From positions 2,356,001-2,420,000 of the forward strand of contig NZ_CP017641.1 of assembly GCF_001983935.1 (NCBI RefSeq): DNA of 64,000 bases, read 5' to 3'. Both the position numbers and the translations under genes were made by a program. Below the pieces are notes generated by a model. The model did not search any database. It saw only the letters and a list, made by a program, of their open reading frames with translations, and was not told the origin of the DNA. Below, piece after piece: positions 24,292 to 33,019 of the stretch (positions within the stretch are counted from its first letter, which is position 1; each line of letters starts with the position of its first letter). The stretch is from Fuerstiella marisgermanici. Lineage in GTDB: Bacteria; Planctomycetota; Planctomycetia; Planctomycetales; Planctomycetaceae.

Positions 24292-26751
24292 TTACTCCTC
24301 TTTCTTACTGTCAGACTTCTTCTTCGCCTCTTTGTCCTTTGACTTTGCTTCAGACTTTTCGTCCTTGTCGTCGTCGTCCTTTTTGTCAGCGTCCTTTTTG
24401 TCAGCGTCCGGCTTTTTGCCGAGGCCCGCTTTTTGCATTTCGTTTTTCGACTTGCTGCTCTTGTAAAGCTTAAAGCGACTCTGCTTCATCTTTGGCGGGA
24501 AGTGGTTATTGCTGCTGTCGGTGTCCGCCGTTTCATTGTGCGGGTCAAGCTGTAACGACACGATTGGCTGCTCAGACAAGATCAGATGTGACGTCTGATT
24601 CGCATTCTTCACCCAGATTTCCGCAGGCAGACGAATTTCACGCGTGGATTCATCTTCATGAGTGACGCGGATCACGACCGGCATGACCAGGCCGCCTTTG
24701 TTCTGTAGATCGACGATGTAAAAGTGAGTTTCCAGGCCCACCATTTTTCGTTGTTCGGGCGTCAGATCCTTCAGGTATTTCGAAAACTTCTTCTTGTCGT
24801 CGTCGGACACAGCAAGGTCGTCGTAGCTGTTGTAGAAGTCTTTCAATTCCGGGTAGCGATGTATACGCTTCTTGAGCGGCTTGTTTCGCTGTTCCGAAAT
24901 CGTTTCGGGTTCGTCATCGCGTTCCTGTCGTTTTCGTTTGCTGTTGGACGACGGGTTGCCGTCGTCGATCTGGTAGTGGTTGACTCCCGCAATCGCGATG
25001 TCAACATGATCCGTGCTGTAAAACCAGCCTCGCCAAAACCAGTCGAGGTCGACGCCGGACGCATCTTCCATGCTGCGAAAAAAGTCAGCCGGGTAGGGCC
25101 GCTTGAACATCCAGCGTTCGGAGTACGTTTTGAACGCAAAGTCGAACCCTTCGCGACCAATCACTGTTTCGCGAAGAATGTTCAGCGCTGTTGCTGGCTT
25201 GGAATACGCGTTCGGGCCGAACTGCAAAATCGACTCCGAATTCGTCATGATCGGAACCTGGTTCGAACTTTTCATGTAGCCCGTGATCCTCTTGGGCTCA
25301 CCGCCACGCGACGGATAGTCGTCTTCCCACTCGACTTCGGCCAGATACTGCAGAAACGAATTCAGGCCCTCATCCATCCACGTCCATTGGCGTTCGTCTG
25401 AATTCACGATCATCGGAAAATAGTTGTGGCCGACTTCGTGAATAATCACCGAGATCAAAGCGTACTTTGTGCGTTTGGTGTACGTCCCGTCTTCTTCAGG
25501 GCGAGGACCGTTGAAGCAGATCATCGGATATTCCATCCCGTAGACCGGGCCGTTTACTGAAATGGCAACTGGATACGGATACCGGAAGGTGTACTTCGAA
25601 TACACTTCCATCGTGTGAACGATGGACTGAGTCGAATACTTGCTCCACAACGGTTCAGCTTCGTTGGGGTAGTACGACATCGCCATCACATGGTTGCCGC
25701 CACTGTTATGACCAACGGCGTCCCAGATGAATTTGCGAGACGATGCAAACGCAAAGTCGCGGACGTTTTTTGCGTTAAAGATCCATGTCTTCTTGTCCTC
25801 GGCGACTTCGCTCTGATTTTTCTTCGCTTCATCCGGAGTCACAATGAACATGGGGTCATCTGCTTTTGCTGCTTCCTTGAGCCGCTCGCGCTGAGTCTCC
25901 GTAAGCACGTCTTCCGGGTTCATGAGTTCGCCGGTTGACGCGACGATGTGGTCAGAAGGTACGGTGATGCGGACAACGTAATCGCCGAACTCCAGAGTGA
26001 ACTCGCCCTTGCCCAGGAATTCTTTGTGCTGCCAGCCGGTCGCATCAGAATAGGCACAGAGGCGCGGAAACCATTGAGCGATCTCGTAGATGTTGTTGCC
26101 GTCTTTTTCGAAGTGCTCAAAGCCGCCTCGAGCTCGAATTACGGTTGCGTCGGTGATGTTGTACTTCCAACGCACCTTAAAGCGAAACGTATCTCCGCTG
26201 GGCAACGGAGCGGGCAGGTCGACTCGCATGTTGGTGCCGACGATCGTGTGCTTTAACTTGTTCCCGTTGCTGCTGTCGGCGACTTCCAGAATCTTTGTTC
26301 CACCGGCAAATGTGGTGGCTTCCAGCATGCTGTCCAAAGCATCAAAAGTCATCCGGTCGCCAATCGACGGAGCCGTGCGATGTCGGTTGGCGTTCGAATT
26401 CGGGTGGAAGCGATTCGCATCCAGTTGCAGCCACATATACGTCAGCGTGTCTGGCGAATTGTTTTGGTAAGTAATGACCTCAGAGCCAGTAATCTTCTGA
26501 GTGTCATCGTGAAGTTCGACCTGGATGTCGTAATCGACCTTCTGCTGCCAGTACTCGTGTCCGGGAGCTCCCGAAGCATTGCGGTAAGCATTCGCGGTGG
26601 GCAGCACTTCTTCCAGCTGTCGGAATGCGTCCGGGGCGGAATTTTTACGGTTGACGATCGACTGAGCGAACAGGCTGTCAGGCACGGTTGAAACCGCAAT
26701 GACACAGGAAAACGCAGTCAAAACGGCCAAATAGCGCGACGATGGCTTCAT
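24292..26751 (-). CDS. M1-family metallopeptidase, secreted
   Basis: The ATG at 26751 gives MKPSSRYLAVLTAFSCVIAV and a signal peptide; an upstream start adds 22 unconserved residues. The first ~400 residues form the M1-type beta saddle. The catalytic domain has IIHEVGHNYFP near residue 437 and DEGLNSFLQYLAE after it, that is HExxH followed by the third zinc-ligand Glu. It is a zinc aminopeptidase of the extracytoplasmic type. The last ~45 residues are an extreme Lys/Asp/Glu/Ser low-complexity tail. A DUF6702 gene follows at 4 bp. Confidence 0.9.
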   Translation of the reverse strand: MKPSSRYLAVLTAFSCVIAVSTVPDSLFAQSIVNRKNSAPDAFRQLEEVLPTANAYRNASGAPGHEYWQQKVDYDIQVELHDDTQKITGSEVITYQNNSPDTLTYMWLQLDANRFHPNSNANRHRTAPSIGDRMTFDALDSMLEATTFAGGTKILEVADSSNGNKLKHTIVGTNMRVDLPAPLPSGDTFRFKVRWKYNITDATVIRARGGFEHFEKDGNNIYEIAQWFPRLCAYSDATGWQHKEFLGKGEFTLEFGDYVVRITVPSDHIVASTGELMNPEDVLTETQRERLKEAAKADDPMFIVTPDEAKKNQSEVAEDKKTWIFNAKNVRDFAFASSRKFIWDAVGHNSGGNHVMAMSYYPNEAEPLWSKYSTQSIVHTMEVYSKYTFRYPYPVAISVNGPVYGMEYPMICFNGPRPEEDGTYTKRTKYALISVIIHEVGHNYFPMIVNSDERQWTWMDEGLNSFLQYLAEVEWEDDYPSRGGEPKRITGYMKSSNQVPIMTNSESILQFGPNAYSKPATALNILRETVIGREGFDFAFKTYSERWMFKRPYPADFFRSMEDASGVDLDWFWRGWFYSTDHVDIAIAGVNHYQIDDGNPSSNSKRKRQERDDEPETISEQRNKPLKKRIHRYPELKDFYNSYDDLAVSDDDKKKFSKYLKDLTPEQRKMVGLETHFYIVDLQNKGGLVMPVVIRVTHEDESTREIRLPAEIWVKNANQTSHLILSEQPIVSLQLDPHNETADTDSSNNHFPPKMKQSRFKLYKSSKSKNEMQKAGLGKKPDADKKDADKKDDDDKDEKSEAKSKDKEAKKKSDSKKEE

Positions 26752-27122
26752 ACGTGGATCCTCAAGCGACTGTTGTTTCAAGCTCCGCCAGACGCAGCGG
26801 ACTGCGCAGACTCTCAATGCTGTTCAAAATACCGTACTCCGCCAGCAGGTCAAACGATGCGTGAGCGATCGGCACTCCATTCTTTAAGCAATTGCTGAGT
26901 CGGCTGAATGGTTCCCGTCGCCGTCGGAAACGGAAAACTCAACGGAATCGCTGGGACACATCGGCCGAAGGTCGTCGCAGTCGGGCCAACTTCATCAGAT
27001 CGCCGCAGAAGGATTTGCATCGCCAGACGAGCCGCCCGCTGACGAACATGAGGCCCGCTCTTCGAAGTTAGCAATCTAAAAGGACTCGAAACGTTCTGCG
27101 GTTTGCGGTACGGTTAAAATCA
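26752..27122. other. 371-bp intergenic region between the peptidase gene and the retron RNA
   Basis: No gene is supported; a 74-residue minus frame (26850-27074) has shadow-like composition. Divergent promoters for the peptidase gene (left) and the retron (right) must lie here. TTAAAAT at 27114-27120, just before the RNA, is a weak candidate for the retron -10 box. Confidence 0.45.
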
Positions 27123-27284
27123 CGGTCTCGCATTCAGTCTGTGTGTCGAACGGGTTTGCCCGTGGACACGGCTGTGGGGTTACCCCATGGTCTATCTTCT
27201 TACCAGCACATTGCACCGAAAGTGTCTTCGCACCGCCTTCGACGGTGGATTGACACTTTCACAACTCGCAAGTGAATGAGATCG
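27123..27284 (+). ncRNA. Putative retron msr-msd RNA
   Basis: Four nested elements are folded by eye. The outer arms are a1 (CGGTCTCGCATTCA, 27123-27136) and a2 (TGAATGAGATCG, 27273-27284), which pair over 12 positions with one G-U and a 2-nt bulge. Hairpin 1 (27143-27169) has GTGTC/GACAC enclosing ACGGG-TTTG-CCCGT. Hairpin 2 (27172-27190) has TGGGG-TTA-CCCCA extended by three pairs. The long msd-type hairpin (27218-27260) has GAAAGTGTC/GACACTTTC enclosing CACCG/CGGTG. Together with the downstream retron-type reverse transcriptase this is the standard retron order. The branching guanosine would be near 27137; the usual AGC context is not perfect. Confidence 0.65.
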
Positions 27285-27285
27285 C

Positions 27286-27330
27286 TGTCCTTCGAGGCGC
27301 CATTTGCCTCGAAGGACACTTTTCTTTCTG
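27286..27330 (+). terminator. Hairpin with T-run between retron RNA and RT gene (terminator or attenuator)
   Basis: TGTCCTTCGAGGC pairs perfectly with GCCTCGAAGGACA across a 7-nt loop (27286-27318) and is followed by CTTTTCTTTCT. It begins one base after the a2 arm and ends just before the GGAGG ribosome-binding site of the RT gene, so it could end the RNA and limit RT expression. Confidence 0.7.
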
Positions 27331-27339
27331 GAGGCGGTC

Positions 27340-28691
27340 GTGAACAGAAAATCCGCCAGGGTACTTTCCGCCATCATGCGAAACGGTGCATGGGATCGAG
27401 AATCCGTGCTGCACCGATTGCACATCCATCTTGGTGCGAACACCAAACGGTCGAAGTGGCCGCAACGCCTGGTGCATGCCGTTTTTGCGATCACTGCTGA
27501 TTCCGTGCTGCCGCCAACGGAGGAGAAGCTGGTTCGAACGCTAAGAAGGCATTGGGCTGTTGCGCAGATTGTTCAGCGATCGATGCCTGCGATTAATCGT
27601 ATGGTGTCGCGGTTTAACTGGCTGGACTTGCCCCCGACTCCCATGTCGCCAACCAACCACGCGGCGGCGACATGGAAAGTACCGGCCATCGTCACGACCG
27701 GTCAATTGGCGGAGAGGTTAGAAGTCGATGTCACCAGGTTACCGTGGCTCGCCGACTGTCTTGGCTGGGAACACCGCGTCGAACAGGAAAAACTGCGCAA
27801 CTATCGTTATCACTGGATTCGGAAATCAAGCGGTGGACACCGCCTTGTCGAAGCGCCCAAGCAAACACTCAAGGCCGCTCAACGTTGGATTGCGACGAAC
27901 GTGCTGGCACACATTCCCGTTCATGCAGCGGCTCACGCGTATTGCCCTGGACGCTCGCCCTTGACGGCAGCAACGTTGCACGCAGGGCAACACGTCGTCA
28001 TGCGAATCGACCTGCAGGTTTCCTTCCTTCCATCCGAGCGGCTCGCGTGTTGGGAATTTTTCGCACAGCCGGTTACCCGCTTCATGTGGCTCGGCTATTA
28101 ACCGGCTTGTGCACCAATAAAACGTGGCAGGGAGTGACGGACGGAGTGTCTGAAGCCGGCGATGATCCGCAAGGCCTGCGACGTAAATACGCGCGGCTGT
28201 TCCAGGCTCACTTGCCTCAGGGAGCCCCCACGTCTCCGGCGCTGGCAAACCTGTGCGCGTGGTCGCTGGACTGTCGGCTGGCGGGGCTGACAGCAACGTT
28301 CGGTGGGCGCTATTCTCGGTATGCGGACGACCTGATTTTCAGCGGCGACGCTCGCTTTATGTCCACGCTGAGTCGGTTTCGTGTTGGTGTGCTGGCGATT
28401 GCGCACAATGAAGGTTTTGAAATCCGCAATCGCAAAACGCTGGTGATGAAGCACGATCAACGCCAGACAGTCACCGGGCTGGTGGTGAATGAACGAGCCA
28501 ACATATCGCGTCGCGACTTCGACCGGCTGAAGGCCATTCTGACAAACTGCAAACACCACGGACCGGCTTCGCAAAACCGCGAGCAGCACGCCAACTTTCA
28601 AGCTCATCTACAGCGCCGAGTCGCGCACGTCGCGTCGGTCAATCCGGTGCGGGGCAAACGGCTGCGGCATCTGTTTAATGCGATTACATGA
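27340..28691 (+). pseudogene. Retron-type reverse transcriptase, one frameshift
   Basis: The start is a GTG at 27340, five bases after GGAGG. Frame 1 covers an unrecognised N-terminal ~110 residues, then YRYHWIRKSSGGHRLVEAPK, HAAAHAYCPGRS and VVMRIDLQ (first catalytic Asp). Near 28018 one base is missing, and the rest continues in another frame: FLPSIRAARVLGIFRTAGYP, LPQGAPTSPALANL, SRYADDLIFSG (catalytic YADD at 28320) and VTGLVVNERANISRRDFDRL to the stop at 28689-28691. The VTG motif and order are those of retron and retron-like RTs. Restored length is about 450 residues. It is a decayed gene, a sequencing error or an unusual recoding case. Confidence 0.85.
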
Positions 28692-28724
28692 GACGATCAC
28701 TAACGCCCGTTTGGGCCTGCAGCG

Positions 28725-31133
28725 CTAATCGACGTATGCAAATTCATTCGACATTAACAGCACATGAGCGTACTTCGGCCATGCGTCGGCCGCTTGGTCA
28801 CCAGCAGCAGATTCACCGTCAGCCGGTTCGCCGGTGTCCTGCAGAAACGCCAGGCCAAGCTGTCGCTCACGGTTCGTTGGCGGCCGCGAGAACAGCAGAT
28901 GGTAGGCTCGATCAATACGCGCTTCATCCGTTTCGCAATCGCTGATCAAACGAGCGGCCAGGGCATCCGCCTGGTGGCTTAGCAGCGGGCCATTCAGTGC
29001 ATACAGGCCCTGCAGAGCCGTGGTGGTCTGCTGTCGCATTGGACTATGCGACGTTGGATCGGGGAAGTCGTGGCTAAGCAAGACATTCGACATGTCTCGC
29101 CGGTGAACGGTTGCGTACAGCGTTCTGCGATGGTTGTTATTGTCGTCAAGCGTCACCGCTGGGCCGCCGAGCGTTTGGTCGAGTTGGCCGGACGAAAGCA
29201 ACATTGCGTCGCGCCATTGTTCGTAGTCCAGTCGACGACGTGGCATTCGAGAAAGCAGTCGGTTGTCCGGATCGACATTCATGTCTGCCGCGTCAGGATT
29301 ACTGGATTGCCTATACGTGGCGGAAAGCACAATTTCTCGATGCAGCGTTTTCAGTGACCAGCCGTTTTTGATGAACCGCGCCGCCATATCGTCCAGCAGT
29401 TCCGGATGCGATGGGCGAGCGCCGAGTTGTCCAAAGTTGCTCGGCGTTGTGACAAGCCCTTGCCCAAAATATCGCCCCCAGATCCGGTTCACGATCACTC
29501 GCGCGGTCAGTGATGCGGCGTCCGAGGTGATGGCTTCGGCCAGTTCGAGGCGTCCGCTGCCGTTGTTAAAACGCTGTGGCGATGATGAGGAAGGCGACAA
29601 GACGGTGAGAAACCGTCGTGGAACAACGTCGCCCAGTCGATTTGGATTGCCGCGAATAAACAAATTCAAATCCTGCGGCTCAGGTCGATAGTCCAACGTC
29701 GACCCTTCGTCCGCTCGCTTGCCTGCGCGAACCACGTGAAGCGATTCTTCGACCATGACGGTCGCAACTGGCGTGTTGTAGTAAGGTGTGGATTCTTCGA
29801 TGATTTTTATCTGCTGAGTCAGTTCGTTGATTTTTTCGGTCGGAACCGGCTTCTTCTTTTTCAGCGATGCCAATGTCTTTTGCAGCCCCTCGACCTTCGA
29901 TTTTGCCTCTTTGACAGGTTCGTAAAGTTCTTCTTCGATCGTCGGTCGGCCGGCGATTCGACAGCTGGCAAAGATGCCAGCCAGTGCGTAATAGTCTTCC
30001 GTGCTGATGGGATCGAATTTGTGATCGTGGCAGCGAGCACACGCGACGGTCAGGCCCAGGTACGTCCGAGTCACAGCGTCGACTCGTTCTTCCCATTCGT
30101 CGGCGACAATGACTTTAATGATTTCACACGGCAGCTTCAGCTCCTTCCAGTAATTGGGGCTGAGGCCCAGAAAGCCGAGTGCCGGAAGATCTTCGGGGCC
30201 TGTTGACGGCATCATGTCCGTCGCCAGTTGCCGCTTGACGAATTCGTCGTACGGCATGTCCTGGTTCATGGCCTGAACGATCCAATCTCGATACAGATGA
30301 GCGTCACCGGTGGAGTCCAGCCAGGACGCGGTTTTGTCTGTGTAGCGAGCCAGGTCGAGCCAGAAGCGCGCCCATCGTTCGCCGAATTGTGGCGACTGCA
30401 GCAGGCGGTCCACCTGGCGTTCGTAGGCGTCCGGTCGGTTGTCGAGCAGAAAGGCCTCGACGTCTTCCGGCGCAGGCGGCAGCCCGGTTAAGTCGAAACT
30501 CAACCGCCGCAGCAGTGTTGCTTTTCCCGCTTCGGGGGACGGTTGTAGATCATTTTGTTCCATCGCTGCCAACAGAAAGTGATCCATCCGCTGAGCGGGC
30601 CATGTCTTGTGGCGCACATCTGGTAACGGCTGTTCGTTGGCCGGTTGAAACGACCAGAACTTTCGGCCTTCGTCGAAATCGATGCCGTCGTCCATCAGCA
30701 TGACGGCGTCGTCCGATTTCGGAAACACGGCGCCGCGGCGAACCCAGTCGGTCAGAAGAGCGATCTCGTCGTCCGGAAGTTTGCCTTTCGGCGGCATTTG
30801 AATGTCATCATCGCTGTATTTCAGAACGGTCAGCAGCAAGCTTTCGTCCGGCGTTTTCGGAGAAATGGCCGGTCCGCTGTCGCCACCCTTGGCGATGCCT
30901 GCTGCCGAATCCAGCAACAACCCACCATGCACCGTTTTCGCTTTGGCTGAGTGGCATGAGTAGCACCGAGCACTCAGCAGCGGCCGAATCTTCTTCTCGA
31001 AGTGTTCAATCGCTGCTGCAGAAGCGGCCGTTTCCGGAACTTCGTCCAACGCCAGCAATGAAGACGACGATAGGCACGGCAGTGCAGCGGCAAGAATCAA
31101 CGGAAGTGGCAGCGGTCTGAAGTTCATTCGCAT
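28725..31133 (-). CDS. Secreted PSCyt1-DUF1549-DUF1553 protein
   Basis: The ATG at 31133 follows GGAG by six bases and yields a signal peptide. Domains in order: a planctomycete cytochrome-c-like PSCyt1 domain with RPLLSARCYSCHSA (CxxCH near 58) and MPPKGKLPD; DUF1549 (PSCyt2) with LDLARYTDKTASWLD and CARCHDHKFDPIS; a coiled-coil linker; and DUF1553 (PSD1) with RVIVNRIWGRYFGQGLV and SATYRQSSNPD. These proteins are abundant in planctomycetes and are thought to act in extracytoplasmic redox or polysaccharide breakdown. No DUF1501 partner is adjacent, unlike the second copy at 43262. It converges on the retron RT gene. Confidence 0.9.
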   Translation of the reverse strand: MRMNFRPLPLPLILAAALPCLSSSSLLALDEVPETAASAAAIEHFEKKIRPLLSARCYSCHSAKAKTVHGGLLLDSAAGIAKGGDSGPAISPKTPDESLLLTVLKYSDDDIQMPPKGKLPDDEIALLTDWVRRGAVFPKSDDAVMLMDDGIDFDEGRKFWSFQPANEQPLPDVRHKTWPAQRMDHFLLAAMEQNDLQPSPEAGKATLLRRLSFDLTGLPPAPEDVEAFLLDNRPDAYERQVDRLLQSPQFGERWARFWLDLARYTDKTASWLDSTGDAHLYRDWIVQAMNQDMPYDEFVKRQLATDMMPSTGPEDLPALGFLGLSPNYWKELKLPCEIIKVIVADEWEERVDAVTRTYLGLTVACARCHDHKFDPISTEDYYALAGIFASCRIAGRPTIEEELYEPVKEAKSKVEGLQKTLASLKKKKPVPTEKINELTQQIKIIEESTPYYNTPVATVMVEESLHVVRAGKRADEGSTLDYRPEPQDLNLFIRGNPNRLGDVVPRRFLTVLSPSSSSPQRFNNGSGRLELAEAITSDAASLTARVIVNRIWGRYFGQGLVTTPSNFGQLGARPSHPELLDDMAARFIKNGWSLKTLHREIVLSATYRQSSNPDAADMNVDPDNRLLSRMPRRRLDYEQWRDAMLLSSGQLDQTLGGPAVTLDDNNNHRRTLYATVHRRDMSNVLLSHDFPDPTSHSPMRQQTTTALQGLYALNGPLLSHQADALAARLISDCETDEARIDRAYHLLFSRPPTNRERQLGLAFLQDTGEPADGESAAGDQAADAWPKYAHVLLMSNEFAYVD

Positions 31134-31444
31134 GAACGACTCCAACACAAAATGAATGGCGGGAAGAGAATCGGCGGGGACCAGATGATACGGTCTCCAG
31201 CAACGAGGTTAAAGTGCGAATGCGGCTTGCGAATGGCGATTCATGGATTGCACCGTGGTACCCCGGCGTTTCCTTCGCTTCGCTTAGCCCAACCCTGGCT
31301 ACACTTCAGGTCTGTAGCAAGCGGTTGGAGGTTCAATCGCGTTTGGAACGGTGTCACTTGAAGCCGTTCGAACACTGCGCCACAATTCGCCGAGGTGACG
31401 CCGGGTTTGTTGGCAATGCAATTTAACCGTCCGGGGAATTTTTC

Positions 31445-32107
31445 ATGAAGCACGTTTCCACAATTCTGATGCTCCTGTTCTTCGCTTCTGCCGCTGTCGC
31501 GCAGGATGCGAAGAAGGCCGACCGTTGGGAGCCTTCGATTGTAGCACTGGAAAAGAAGATCACAGACGGTTCTTCAAAGCCTGGCAGCGTCGTCTTCGTC
31601 GGAAGTTCCAGTATCAAACTGTGGGATCTGCCGAAGTGGTTTCCGGAGGGGAACGTCGTCAACAACGGGTTTGGCGGCTCGCAGATTTCTGATTCCGTGC
31701 AGTACTTCGATCGTATTGTCACGCCGCTTCGTCCACCACTGGTCATCATGTACGCTGGTGACAACGACGTTTCCGGAGGCAAGTCGCCGGACATCGTGCA
31801 TCGCGACTTTCTTCAGTTTGCGGAAAAGGTGAAGCAACACCTGCCACCGGAAACAAAGCTTGCCTTCATTGCGATTAAACCCAGCATTAAACGCTGGAAC
31901 CTTTCGGAGAAAATGAACGAAGCCAATCAAATGATCGCGAAGGAATGCGAGGCAGACGACCGATTGATCTATCTCGACATCTGGAAGCCGATGCTGGGCG
32001 AAGACGGTAAACCGAAGCCGGAACTGTTTGCCAAAGACGGACTGCATCTGAGTGACGAAGGCTACAAGTTGTGGACGTCGATTGTCAAAAGTGAACTGAA
32101 TCTGTGA
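31445..32107 (+). CDS. Secreted SGNH/GDSL hydrolase
   Basis: A signal peptide (MKHVSTILMLLFFASAAVAQ) precedes an SGNH fold. Block I is VVFVGSSSIKLWD (Ser nucleophile, GSSS instead of GDSL), block II NNGFGGS, block III YAGDNDV and block V KDGLHLSDEGY (Asp and His). These are esterases or deacetylases, often acting on carbohydrate esters. Its stop overlaps the kdsB start (GTGA), an unexpected coupling that may point to envelope polysaccharide processing. The length of 220 residues is normal. Confidence 0.88.
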   Translation: MKHVSTILMLLFFASAAVAQDAKKADRWEPSIVALEKKITDGSSKPGSVVFVGSSSIKLWDLPKWFPEGNVVNNGFGGSQISDSVQYFDRIVTPLRPPLVIMYAGDNDVSGGKSPDIVHRDFLQFAEKVKQHLPPETKLAFIAIKPSIKRWNLSEKMNEANQMIAKECEADDRLIYLDIWKPMLGEDGKPKPELFAKDGLHLSDEGYKLWTSIVKSELNL

Positions 32108-32862
32108 GAACCGTTGGAATCATCCCCGCCCGGCTGCAATCGAGTCGCCTGCCTGAAAAGTTACTGCTGAACGAAACCGGCCGCCCGCTGATCGAATACG
32201 TCTGGCAGGTGGCTCAACAATGCACCGCTCTTGACGAAGTCATCGTGGCAACGGACAGCCCGCGAATTCAGGAAGCTGTGACTTCGTTTGGTGGCCGCGC
32301 TGAATTGACGGGCGAATTCCCCAGCGGCAGCGACCGAGTCGCCGACATCGCGCGACGGTGTTGCCCGGATGCAGATGTGATTGTCAATCTGCAGGGCGAC
32401 GAACCGGAACTGGAAGTCGCGACGATCGATTCGTTGGTGACGACGCTACGGGAATCCGGAGCAGAAATGGCGACCGTTGCGGCACCGCTGTCTGATGTGG
32501 ACGCCATCCAAAGCCCCGATTGCGTCAAGGTGGTTGTCAGCGACAACGGTAACGCGCTGTACTTCAGCCGATCCGTCATTCCTTTTCCGCGTGGAACATC
32601 GGTGGCAGACACGCTGAAAGCCGCCACAGCAACACCGTGGCTGCTGCACGTTGGCCTGTACGCCTACCGGCACGATTTTCTGCTGCGGTTAACATCAATG
32701 GAGCCATCGACGCTGGAAGAACTCGAAAAACTGGAACAGCTTCGAGCTCTTCAAACAGGCGCGTCCATCGCGGTGACCGTGATTCCGGAAGCAGCCGTCG
32801 GCATTGACACGCCTGAAGATTACGCCGCGTTTGTGAAACGTGAAACGTCGCGAAGTCGTTGA
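32104..32862 (+). CDS. kdsB: 3-deoxy-manno-octulosonate cytidylyltransferase
   Basis: The protein opens with GIIPARLQSSRLPEKLL, the nucleotide-binding signature of KdsB. NLQGDEPELEVATID, HVGLYAYRHDFLLRL and LEELEKLEQLRAL follow in the usual order, and 252 residues is the expected length. KdsB activates KDO as CMP-KDO for lipopolysaccharide assembly in the cytoplasm. The GTG start overlaps the SGNH hydrolase stop by 4 bp. Presence of kdsB agrees with planctomycetes having a Gram-negative type envelope. No other KDO gene is in the window. Confidence 0.95.
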   Translation: MRTVGIIPARLQSSRLPEKLLLNETGRPLIEYVWQVAQQCTALDEVIVATDSPRIQEAVTSFGGRAELTGEFPSGSDRVADIARRCCPDADVIVNLQGDEPELEVATIDSLVTTLRESGAEMATVAAPLSDVDAIQSPDCVKVVVSDNGNALYFSRSVIPFPRGTSVADTLKAATATPWLLHVGLYAYRHDFLLRLTSMEPSTLEELEKLEQLRALQTGASIAVTVIPEAAVGIDTPEDYAAFVKRETSRSR

Positions 32863-32879
32863 AGGCTTTCAATGGCGAG

Positions 32880-33000
32880 TAGGCCAGACGGAGGAGCGAA
32901 GCGGGGATGTTCCGGCAGGGGCTGGTTAAGAGTTTCCGGGAGTCAGCAGCGCAACGCCGGAGCTGCGCTTCGCTGGATCCGGCCTACCACTGCTGTTCAA
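32880..33000. repeat. Imperfect inverted repeat between convergent genes
   Basis: GTAGGCCAGACGGAGGAGCG near 32880-32900 is matched by an inverted copy ending CGCTGGATCCGGCCTAC near 32967-32986, with several mismatches. Such GTAGGCC palindromic elements between convergent genes resemble dispersed planctomycete intergenic repeats and may work as terminators. Confidence 0.45.
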
Positions 33001-33019
33001 GGCGGCGTACGGCGAGGCG

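Noticed and set aside
26850-27074. 74-codon minus-strand frame upstream of the M1 peptidase
   Set aside because: Arg/Pro-rich composition, no domain, and it lies in the expected promoter region.
28015-28030. Programmed -1 ribosomal frameshift in the RT gene
   Set aside because: No canonical X-XXY-YYZ slippery heptamer is present and no obvious downstream stimulator was seen; a one-base loss explains the data better.
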